Positions 1 to 5,671 of a DNA stretch of 6,074 nt are shown here, piece after piece. The position numbers were made by a program, and so were the translations under genes. The DNA is taken from NCBI GenBank assembly GCA_947457285.1, contig CANGVZ010000142.1, forward strand, positions 1-6,074. The letters are read 5' to 3'. How positions within the stretch are numbered: position 1 is the stretch's first letter; the number at the start of each line of letters is the position of its first letter. Origin of the DNA: Flavobacteriales bacterium (GTDB taxonomy: Bacteria > Bacteroidota > Bacteroidia > Flavobacteriales_D > Sanyastnellaceae). The notes beneath the pieces are model-generated. The model saw only the letters and a list, made by a program, of their open reading frames with translations. It made no database searches and had not been told where the DNA came from.

Positions 1-300
1 AGAAAGATTGTAGGTACGGTGGGTGAACTTCAATTTGAAGTTATCAAGTATCGTTTGGAAAACGAATACGGCGCGAAGTGCGAATTCGAAACGAAGACAT
101 TCTACAAGGCATGTTGGATTACAACTGACAAACCAGAGAAGCTCGATGAATTCAAGCGCATCAAGGGAACGAATATGGTGAAGGATAAGGAGGACAATGA
201 TGTGTTTCTCGCTCCAAGTAAATTTATTCTCGACATGGAGCGCCAAAACTTCCCGGAACTAACTTTCCACTTTACCAACGAAGCGTTGAAGACGGGATAG
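1..300 (+). CDS. prfC: Peptide chain release factor 3 (RF3), C-terminal part, 5' end outside window
   Basis: This is the last 99 codons of a translational GTPase gene, read in frame from base 1 to a TAG at 298-300. RF3 is a cytosolic GTPase that removes RF1/RF2 from the ribosome after peptide release. The visible part matches the RF3 C-terminal domain: a VGTVGELQFEV segment (residues 4-14 of the fragment; the enterobacterial counterpart is VGAVGVLQFDV), then KYRLENEYG, a W-centred strand, EFKRIKG, and a DNDVFLAPSKF segment ending in FPELTFHFT. The G domain lies upstream and cannot be seen, since the family is about 520-530 residues long. The GTG at 19 is internal and is not a start. No terminator hairpin follows; the gene runs straight into the repeat block. 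The alternative, EF-G, is unlikely because LQFEV and the tail pattern are specific to RF3. Confidence 0.93.
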   Translation, partial: RKIVGTVGELQFEVIKYRLENEYGAKCEFETKTFYKACWITTDKPEKLDEFKRIKGTNMVKDKEDNDVFLAPSKFILDMERQNFPELTFHFTNEALKTG

Positions 301-332
301 GGGGCGAGGGGCGAATGAGAGGGGCGAGGGAC

Positions 333-458
333 AAGCGACGAGCGACGAAGCGACGGAGCGACGGAGGTACTGAGGTACTGAGGGACCGAGGTACGGAGCG
401 ACGGAAGGACGAGGGACTGAGGTACTGAGCGACGAGCGACAAAGCGACGAAGCAGAAC
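333..458. repeat. Degenerate 7-8 bp tandem array (consensus N-GAGSKAC)
   Basis: About 15 to 16 consecutive imperfect units of 7 or 8 bases, each ending in GAC or TAC. Units such as GAGCGAC, GGAGCGAC, TGAGGTAC and TGAGGGAC alternate. The TGAGGTAC form occurs around 371 and again around 418. The unit length is not a multiple of three and varies, so long open frames across it on the minus strand are artefacts. A purine-rich GGGGCGAG stretch (301-330) leads into it. It lies between two convergent genes. Its function is unknown; it may be slippage-prone filler or a weak transcription barrier. Confidence 0.85.
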
Positions 459-476
459 GGTACCTTTTGCTCCCAA

Positions 477-511
477 ATTCACCATTCACCATTCACCATT
501 CACCATTATCC
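477..511. repeat. ATTCACC heptamer tandem repeat
   Basis: Four perfect head-to-tail copies of ATTCACC (477-504) are followed by one diverged copy, ATTATCC (505-511). On the other strand the unit reads GGTGAAT. From memory, short arrays of this kind are seen in intergenic gaps of Bacteroidota genomes, but I could not check this. No coding role is supported. Confidence 0.92.
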
Positions 512-515
512 ATTC

Positions 516-564
516 TGAATTTCGAATTCCGAATTATGAATTCCGAATTATGAATTGCGAATCC
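516..564. repeat. YGAATTN heptamer tandem repeat, 14-bp higher-order unit
   Basis: Seven consecutive 7-bp units of the form (T/C)GAATTN: TGAATTT, CGAATTC, CGAATTA, TGAATTC, CGAATTA, TGAATTG, CGAATCC. Units 3-4 and 5-6 form a 14-bp super-repeat (CGAATTATGAATTS). The array is nearly palindromic because GAATTC and TTCGAA are self-complementary. Its right end (548-564) overlaps the last codons and the stop of the minus-strand esterase gene. Confidence 0.92.
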
Positions 565-1447
565 TTGTCCTTCGTTTTGTACCGAGCAATTTCATCATGG
601 GGATGTGGAAACGTTGGGACCAGGAGGTTTCGTTGTGACTGGCGCCGGGGAAGCGGAGACTGTGGTAGCGTTTTACTTTTTTTAGATGAAAAATAAAATC
701 AGCCTTTTCTTGTAAGGGCGGATATAGGCTATCCAAGGTCTGGTCTCCGCAGTCGAAATAGAAAAAGTGTTTTTTAAATTTTTTCTTTTCTTGATTAAAA
801 ATATAGTCGCGCAAGGCGAGCGGTACTTTTTCTCCTTTTATACTAAAACATCCGGGCCAATGTGTGCTGATACAAATCGCGGCTGAGAATACTTGCGGAT
901 ATTCCATCATCGCATACATCGAAGAAAGGCCGCCCATGCTGCTGCCACCAATAAATGTGTTGCGCTGATCGGAGAGTGTTGCGTAGTGCGTATCGATATA
1001 GGGTTTTAATTCTTCTACTACAAATTGCAGGTGTTCGTCGGCGAGAGGATTGCCTTTGAGTTCATTCGCATAAAGCACTTTGACAAGTGAGTCTTCCAAA
1101 TATTTGAGCGCTTTTTATGGAAAATATTCGCAGCGACGATACTCACCATTATTCCAAATACCAACGACCATTACAGGACGAATAAGCTTGTTTTGAATTA
1201 GACTATCCAGCGTTTCATCTATGCGCCATTCCTTGCCACCATAGGCAGACTTGCTCTCAAATAGATTCTGGCCATCGTGCATGTAAAGTACAGGGAGTTT
1301 CGTCTCTTTCGGAATGTCGGCAGGGCGATAGACTGGAATGTATCGTGAAGCTACATGTTTGGACTCTATCCATTCCGGTTGAAAAACCTGCGCAAAACAC
1401 GATGCAGAAATAAAGTATGTTAGCAGAATATGAAGGAGTCTATTCAT
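548..1447 (-). pseudogene. Secreted alpha/beta-hydrolase (putative esterase) interrupted by an in-frame TAA
   Basis: A 299-codon reading frame of the PF00756-type putative esterase family, broken by one TAA at 1117-1115 (codon 111). The upstream part starts at ATG 1447 with a signal peptide (about residues 1-19, SCFA|Q), so the product would be exported. YMHDGQNLF (55-63) and WRIDETLDSL (74-83) follow. After the stop the same frame continues with GGSSMGG (nucleophile Ser about 170), STHWPG, YFDCGDQTLD (acid residue near 232-239) and GASHNETSW (catalytic His about 271). The active site is therefore complete but separated from the N-terminus. Family relatives as I recall them have YFPQKA at this place, so a single CAA to TAA change explains the break; no frameshift is needed. 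Other genes here stop normally at TAA, TAG and TGA, so code reassignment is unlikely. A sequencing error is possible. The natural substrate is unknown. The last few residues (RIRNS) come from the adjacent repeat array. Confidence 0.83.
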
Positions 1448-1466
1448 GGTGAATTGCTCGGTTGAT

Positions 1467-1485
1467 AACCTTTGGCGCAAAGATA
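1467..1485. promoter_or_regulatory. Candidate divergent promoter boxes for the esterase gene and mazG
   Basis: On the minus strand, 1485-1478 reads TATCTTTG, a full match to the Bacteroidota -7 element TAnnTTTG. It lies about 30 bases upstream of the esterase ATG (1447). On the plus strand, 1467-1474 reads AACCTTTG, one base off the same consensus and about 45 bases upstream of the mazG start. The two TTTG cores form a perfect palindrome, CTTTG-GCG-CAAAG (1470-1482). No clear TTG -33 element is visible at the usual distance on either strand, which limits confidence. Confidence 0.4.
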
Positions 1486-1518
1486 ATTTTTTGAGGTATT
1501 GAAGTTTATTTTCGGTAC

Positions 1519-2292
1519 ATGAATTCAATGGAAGATAAAAAGAAGGCGTTTGAACGTTTGCTCATCATCATGGATGAGCTTCGTGCTGGCTGCCCTTGGG
1601 ATATGAAACAGACGATGGAATCATTACGACACCTTACCATTGAAGAGGTGTATGAGCTAGGTGATGCGATACTGGATGGTGATCACGAGGAGATAAAAAA
1701 GGAGATTGGAGACATTCTTCTGCACATGGTTTTTTACTCGAAGATTGGCTCAGAAAAAAATCAGTTTGATATTGCCGATGCCCTCAACAGTATTTGTGAT
1801 AAGTTGATTTCGCGGCATCCTCATATTTATGGCGATGTAAAGGTGCAGGATGAGGAAGAAGTGAAGGCGAATTGGGAAAAGCTAAAGCTGAAGGAAGGAA
1901 AGAAGAGTGTGCTCGAGGGAGTTCCTCGATCTTTACCCGCAATGGTCAAAGCACAGCGCATTCAAGACAAAGCACGCGGTGTAGGTTTTGACTGGGACAA
2001 TTCGGACCAGGTATGGGAAAAAGTACTCGAAGAATTGGAAGAATTCAAACAAGAATCGGATAGAAATAGTGATAAGATGGAGGAGGAATTTGGCGATCTT
2101 TTGTTTTCTATGATCAATTTTGCGCGCTTCAAGGGCCTAAACCCCGAGGATGCATTGGAGAGAACCAATAAAAAGTTTATTTTTAGGTTCCAATATTTAG
2201 AAACAAAGAGTGCAGAGGATGGAAAAAACTTATCCGATATGACACTCGAAGAGATGGATAAATATTGGAATGAAGCAAAACTCTTGAAATAA
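1519..2292 (+). CDS. mazG: Nucleoside triphosphate pyrophosphohydrolase MazG
   Basis: A complete 257-residue MazG, close to the 263 residues of the E. coli protein. It is a cytosolic enzyme that hydrolyses NTPs/dNTPs to the monophosphate plus pyrophosphate and is linked to nucleotide-pool cleansing and the stringent response. Both MazG domains are visible. The N-terminal one has CPWDMKQT (25-32), metal-binding EEVYE (42-46) and KEIGD (61-65), then RHPHIYGD (99-106). The C-terminal one has VGFDW (155-159), LEELEE (170-175) and EEEFGD (188-193), so both helical EExxE/ExxD metal sites are intact. ATG 1519 is the first start; ATG 1528 (MEDKKKAF) is equally plausible, and neither has a Shine-Dalgarno site. 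It is divergent from the esterase gene and probably cotranscribed with the next gene, 33 bases downstream. Confidence 0.96.
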   Translation: MNSMEDKKKAFERLLIIMDELRAGCPWDMKQTMESLRHLTIEEVYELGDAILDGDHEEIKKEIGDILLHMVFYSKIGSEKNQFDIADALNSICDKLISRHPHIYGDVKVQDEEEVKANWEKLKLKEGKKSVLEGVPRSLPAMVKAQRIQDKARGVGFDWDNSDQVWEKVLEELEEFKQESDRNSDKMEEEFGDLLFSMINFARFKGLNPEDALERTNKKFIFRFQYLETKSAEDGKNLSDMTLEEMDKYWNEAKLLK

Positions 2293-2325
2293 CAACCCTC
2301 ATTTTTTTACTTAAATAATCACACC

Positions 2326-2748
2326 ATGCCAACCTCAAAGCAAAACAATCTTTCTCTCAAGCTCTCTATCCTTGGAGGAAAATTAGAGGACAGTTATGAA
2401 GTCACGTACAACTTTCCAAAAGATCCTTTGAATACGCTTGTAGTCAATAGATCTATTAAAGGAAGTGATATCCCAACGATTCAAACCTTTGATGTTCTTT
2501 TGGAAGAAAAGGAACGTGTAAAAGTGACCAAACTATTTTTGGATGCTTTTTCTCACTTCCAATTGAACGAAACAAAGAATCAAATTATGGATGGGATTTC
2601 CGTCAGCCTCTACATTGGCGGGCAATCCAATTCAGTAAACGTTAAATATTATGATCTCTCGTCGATAGCCGAAGCAGGTGAGGACATTGAGAAATTGATG
2701 AAGTTCGTTGTGAGCCGTATTGCGGATCGTATTGAAAAAGTAGCTTAA
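2326..2748 (+). CDS. Hypothetical protein, 140 aa, downstream of mazG
   Basis: A soluble-looking 140-residue protein that I do not recognise. It has no signal peptide, no membrane segment and no cysteine. Hydrophobic residues alternate in the first two thirds (LSLKLSILGG at 9-18, SYEVTYNF at 23-30, ISVSLYIGG at 91-99, VNVKYYDL at 104-111), suggesting a small beta-rich fold. The C-terminus (about 118-139, EDIEKLMKFVVSRIADRIEK) looks like one amphipathic helix. The start is ATG 2326, 33 bases after mazG, with no hairpin between them and a strong terminator after its stop, so a two-gene operon with mazG is likely. It could be a nucleotide-metabolism accessory or an unrelated passenger; the sequence does not say which. 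Codon use looks like its neighbours'. Confidence 0.85.
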   Translation: MPTSKQNNLSLKLSILGGKLEDSYEVTYNFPKDPLNTLVVNRSIKGSDIPTIQTFDVLLEEKERVKVTKLFLDAFSHFQLNETKNQIMDGISVSLYIGGQSNSVNVKYYDLSSIAEAGEDIEKLMKFVVSRIADRIEKVA

Positions 2749-2771
2749 CCTTTTCGAATTTATAATTGAAG

Positions 2772-2815
2772 CCCTGAGAAGACGACTCATGCGTATTCTC
2801 AGGGTTTTTAATTTT
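2772..2815 (+). terminator. Rho-independent terminator for the mazG operon
   Basis: A perfect 9-bp stem, CCCTGAGAA (2772-2780) with TTCTCAGGG (2796-2804), encloses a 15-base loop in which ACG and CGT can add three more pairs. It is followed by TTTTTAATTTT (2805-2815). A and G residues before the stem can pair with the first Ts and lengthen it. It begins 24 bases after the stop of the 140-aa gene. On the minus strand the same hairpin directly follows the ligA stop but lacks a good U-tract, so any termination there would be weaker. Confidence 0.9.
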
Positions 2816-4880
2816 CTATCAACGCTATATACTCTGCTTCACTAATAATTTTCACCCCAAGATCTTCGGCTTTTTTGCGCTTCGAAGGTCCCATGTCATC
2901 GCCTGCCAGCACGTAAGAGGTTTTTGAAGAAATGCTACCACTTACTTTGCCGCCATTGGCTTCTATGCTTTCTTTTATACCGTCGCGACTGAAATTTGTG
3001 AATACTCCACTAACCACGAACGTTAGGCCTTTGAGTTTATCTGAAGCGGCGGCTGATTCATTTGCCAGGCTTTCAAATTGCAATCCCGCTTCTTTTAAAC
3101 GCCGAATGATCGTTCGGTTTTTTTCTTCGCTGAAATAAAATAGAATACTATCTGCAATTTTTTCACCTACTTCATCAGCTTCTAGCAATGCTTCTCTGGA
3201 TGCGGTTTGTAATGCGTCAATATTTTTGAAATGTTTGACAAGTTTTTTCGCCACGGTTTCGCCAACAAAGCGAATTCCGAGGGCAAATAATACTCTTTCA
3301 AAGGGCACGTTTTTGCTAGCATCTAGTCCTTCGAGCAGATTTTTTACACTCTTTTCTTGAAGCGAACGCTTTTTTATTTCACCACTTTCTTCATCACCGA
3401 CAGAAAATTCTAAACCGAGCAATTGTTCGAATTTCAAATCATAGATATCAGCCACATCTTTCACAAGTCCTTTATCGTAAAGTCCCGCTACGGTCTCGCT
3501 ACCGAGTCCTTCAATATTCATCGCTTTGCGCGATATAAAATGCTCCATCTTGCCCTTGATTTGAGGAGGACAGCCGATTTCATTTGGACAATAGTGGAGC
3601 GCTTCGCCTTCTTCCCGAATCAATTCGGTACCGCATTCAGGACAGTTTTGAATGTACTGCAATGGCTGCGATGCAACCGGTCTTTCTTCCAATACCACAC
3701 CTGTGATTTTTGGAATGATTTCGCCGCCTTTTTCCACCAACACCAAATCTCCTTCGCGTATATCCAACTTGGCGATTTGATCTGCATTGTGAAGTGAAGC
3801 GCGCTTTACAGTGGTACCAGCGAGTACAACAGGTTGAAGGTTTGCCACGGGGGTAATCGCTCCCGTTCTTCCCACTTGATAAGTCACCTTATTGAGTCGT
3901 GTGCGAGCCGTTTCTGCTTTGAATTTGTAGGCAATAGCCCAACGTGGACTCTTCGCTGTCATTCCCAATTCGTCCCACAGAGAAAGCTTGTTCACTTTAA
4001 TCACAATTCCATCAATCTCAAACGGCAGATCATGGCGATGAATATCCCAATAATTGATGAAGTCCATGATGCCATCGATGCTTGTAGCTTTTTCTATCAG
4101 ACGTTGCCTTGAAGAAGGCACTTTGAATCCCCATTGTGCTGCCTTTTCTACATTTTCAAAATGTGAAGGCAAGGCGAGATTTTCTCCGAGTACGTAATAA
4201 AGATAACAATCGAGTTTTCGTTTTGCTACTTCCGCGCTGTCTTGTTGTTTGAGCGTGCCGGCTGCGGTGTTTCTGGGATTGGCGTAGAGTTCCTCACCAT
4301 TTTTCGCACGCTCTTCATTGAGCTTATTGAATTCTTTTTTTGGTAAAAAAATTTCACCTCTTATTTCAAAGGATGCTGGAAAATCACCGGTAAGGTGAAG
4401 CGGAATGCTGCGGATCGTGCGGATATTGGTAGATACGTCTTCGCCTACACTCCCATCGCCGCGTGTAATGCCGCGTACAAATTGTCCGTTTTCATAATGG
4501 AGAGCGATGGCAACACCATCGTATTTAAGCTCCATCACATATTCTATCTCTGTGTCTACGGCTTTGTGAATGCGCTCTTCCCAATCAGCAATATCTTCTT
4601 TGCTGTAGGTATTGGACAGGCTGAGCATAGGTCTGCTATGAGCAACCTTTTCAAATTTGTCTGTGATGTCACCTCCTACGCGTTTGGTAGGTGAATTGGC
4701 CGCAGCGTAGTCGGGATATTTTTGTTCGAGGGCTTCGAGATCTTTTAAAAGAAAATCGAATTCCATATCCGAAATGATCGGAGCGTTGAGAACGTAATAG
4801 CGATGATTGTGTTCATTGAGTTGTTGCGTCAACTCGTTGATACGTTTGATTTCGGCCTCAGTAGGTATATTTAATATCAT
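2808..4880 (-). CDS. ligA: NAD-dependent DNA ligase LigA
   Basis: A complete 690-residue bacterial DNA ligase, which seals nicks in replication and repair using NAD+. In order: domain Ia with HNHRYYVLNAP and SD (about 24-38), the NMN-binding region; the adenylation motif ELKYDG with nucleophile Lys119; FEIRGE (171-176); NPRNTAAG (201-208); DGIVIKV (290-296) and AYKFKAE (317-323); an OB fold with GAITPVA; a four-Cys zinc site (413, 416, 431, 437; C-x2-C-x14-C-x5-C); the helix-hairpin-helix region (about 440-590); and a C-terminal BRCT domain (about 615-690) with FVVSG and NGGKVSGSIS. All key residues are present. I chose ATG 4880 because domain Ia begins shortly after it. A TTG at 4910 would add ten residues not typical of the family. 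The start overlaps the end of the upstream gene by 23 bases, implying cotranscription and perhaps translational coupling. The TAA lies in the T-tract of the opposing terminator. Confidence 0.97.
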   Translation of the reverse strand: MILNIPTEAEIKRINELTQQLNEHNHRYYVLNAPIISDMEFDFLLKDLEALEQKYPDYAAANSPTKRVGGDITDKFEKVAHSRPMLSLSNTYSKEDIADWEERIHKAVDTEIEYVMELKYDGVAIALHYENGQFVRGITRGDGSVGEDVSTNIRTIRSIPLHLTGDFPASFEIRGEIFLPKKEFNKLNEERAKNGEELYANPRNTAAGTLKQQDSAEVAKRKLDCYLYYVLGENLALPSHFENVEKAAQWGFKVPSSRQRLIEKATSIDGIMDFINYWDIHRHDLPFEIDGIVIKVNKLSLWDELGMTAKSPRWAIAYKFKAETARTRLNKVTYQVGRTGAITPVANLQPVVLAGTTVKRASLHNADQIAKLDIREGDLVLVEKGGEIIPKITGVVLEERPVASQPLQYIQNCPECGTELIREEGEALHYCPNEIGCPPQIKGKMEHFISRKAMNIEGLGSETVAGLYDKGLVKDVADIYDLKFEQLLGLEFSVGDEESGEIKKRSLQEKSVKNLLEGLDASKNVPFERVLFALGIRFVGETVAKKLVKHFKNIDALQTASREALLEADEVGEKIADSILFYFSEEKNRTIIRRLKEAGLQFESLANESAAASDKLKGLTFVVSGVFTNFSRDGIKESIEANGGKVSGSISSKTSYVLAGDDMGPSKRKKAEDLGVKIISEAEYIALIEN

Positions 4881-5589
4881 GGTTCCAGATGCTCTTGACA
4901 AGTTTGCCAAACTTAATACGAACTCTCAAGATTCCTACAGGCGCATTATAAATTGATTGTACCTCTTGCGGAGCATCGGGCACAAGACGATAACCGACCC
5001 CACCTCCCACAGAGATCCACCATGTGAGGTGATAATAGGCAGTGGAGCTAAATTCAAAAACCCGGACACGACGTTCAGGAAAGCCTTGGGGTTTGAGTCC
5101 TCCAGCAATGATATAATCACCAGTAATTCGCCCGCGACCTGCATGAGCAGTGAGCGATAATTCCCATTTGGGGTTAAAGAACATTACACGCTCATAAAAC
5201 AAAGATGAATAGCGTATATTAAGCGTAGCGCGCGTAATGTCTGGGTTTACTTCTTCCAATGACTTAACAACCACACCGTCGCCAAGGTTATAGAGTCCAA
5301 ACCCAAAGCGGTGTACTCTTCTGTATTCCATACCAAGGCGTAAACCTGCGAGGCGGGTCACAGTTCCAGAAACGAGGGTTCTGCGCGCGTCAAGAACAAA
5401 ATCGAATTTCCACTTTTTAAAATTGTTTTCTAAAGGTTTGTAGCCTGATATAATCCATACCGTGTCTCTATAGTTGTTTTCTTTACGAGGTGAAAAAATG
5501 GAATGCTCGCCATTAGCGCCAAACTGCGCTGTCGCATTGAAGAGACATAGGGATAGAAGTATGGAAACAACAATTTTCAAGCGTGGCAA
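4858..5589 (-). CDS. Exported beta-rich protein, probable outer-membrane protein
   Basis: A 243-residue protein that I cannot assign to a named family. A signal peptide covers about residues 1-21 (hydrophobic VVSILLSLCLF, then NATA|Q), giving export through Sec and an N-terminal Gln, as is common in Bacteroidota. The mature part is rich in alternating aromatic/hydrophobic strands and glycine turns (KWKFDFVLDARR, RFGFGLYNLGDG, WELSLTAHAGRG, WISVGGGVGYR, GILRVRIKFGKL), the look of a small outer-membrane beta-barrel. No in-frame ATG is available upstream of or within the signal peptide. The best start is TTG 5589, preceded by GGAG at the right spacing; a TTG at 5580 is the alternative. It ends in TGA inside the ligA start region, so the two genes probably share a transcript, although no functional link to ligation is evident. 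Confidence 0.82.
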   Translation of the reverse strand: MPRLKIVVSILLSLCLFNATAQFGANGEHSIFSPRKENNYRDTVWIISGYKPLENNFKKWKFDFVLDARRTLVSGTVTRLAGLRLGMEYRRVHRFGFGLYNLGDGVVVKSLEEVNPDITRATLNIRYSSLFYERVMFFNPKWELSLTAHAGRGRITGDYIIAGGLKPQGFPERRVRVFEFSSTAYYHLTWWISVGGGVGYRLVPDAPQEVQSIYNAPVGILRVRIKFGKLVKSIWNHDIKYTY

Positions 5590-5596
5590 AAATAGT

Positions 5597-5600
5597 CTCC
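5597..5600 (-). promoter_or_regulatory. Ribosome binding site supporting the TTG start at 5589
   Basis: On the minus strand, GGAG (5600-5597) sits 7 bases before TTG 5589. An in-frame TAG at 5616-5614 limits the gene upstream, and no ATG lies between it and the signal peptide, so this site favours TTG 5589 as the start of the exported protein. Confidence 0.5.
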
Positions 5601-5640
5601 AGAATGTTAAGGGCTACTTATATTATCCTGTAAAGGCATT

Positions 5641-5661
5641 TTTTCACCACCTTTGTGAAAA
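5641..5661. promoter_or_regulatory. Perfect inverted repeat TTTTCAC-N7-GTGAAAA in the divergent region
   Basis: A perfect 7+7 base inverted repeat with a 7-base spacer lies between the minus-strand exported-protein gene and the plus-strand helicase gene, 10 bases before the helicase TTG start. It may be an operator for a dimeric regulator or a hairpin in the helicase leader RNA. No regulator is known from this window, and no convincing TAnnTTTG promoter box is visible beside it. Confidence 0.4.
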
Positions 5662-5671
5662 TTTATAAGAT

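Noticed and set aside
102..492. Two long minus-strand open frames antisense to prfC and across the repeat block
   Set aside because: They are low-complexity Ser/Arg/Pro-rich translations of the 7-8 bp arrays and shadows of prfC. No family resemblance is seen, and the period is not a multiple of three.
333..564. CRISPR array
   Set aside because: The units are 7-8 bases and contiguous, with no unique spacers of 25-40 bases and no cas genes nearby.
548..1117. Frameshift as the cause of the esterase break
   Set aside because: Codon positions on both sides of the break are in the same frame (1117 and 1099 differ by 18), so a nonsense change is enough.
1115..1528. Separate 137-aa gene starting at 1528
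   Set aside because: The first 27 codons lie upstream of the signal peptide and overlap the mazG start and the promoter region. The signal peptide begins at ATG 1447, and the frame continues past the TAA as the same hydrolase.
3423..4694. Plus-strand open frames within ligA
   Set aside because: They are antisense shadows of a fully conserved ligase gene and show no recognisable domains.
4881..4910. TTG 4910 as the ligA start
   Set aside because: It adds ten residues not typical of the family and extends further into the upstream gene. ATG 4880 fits the usual N-terminus.
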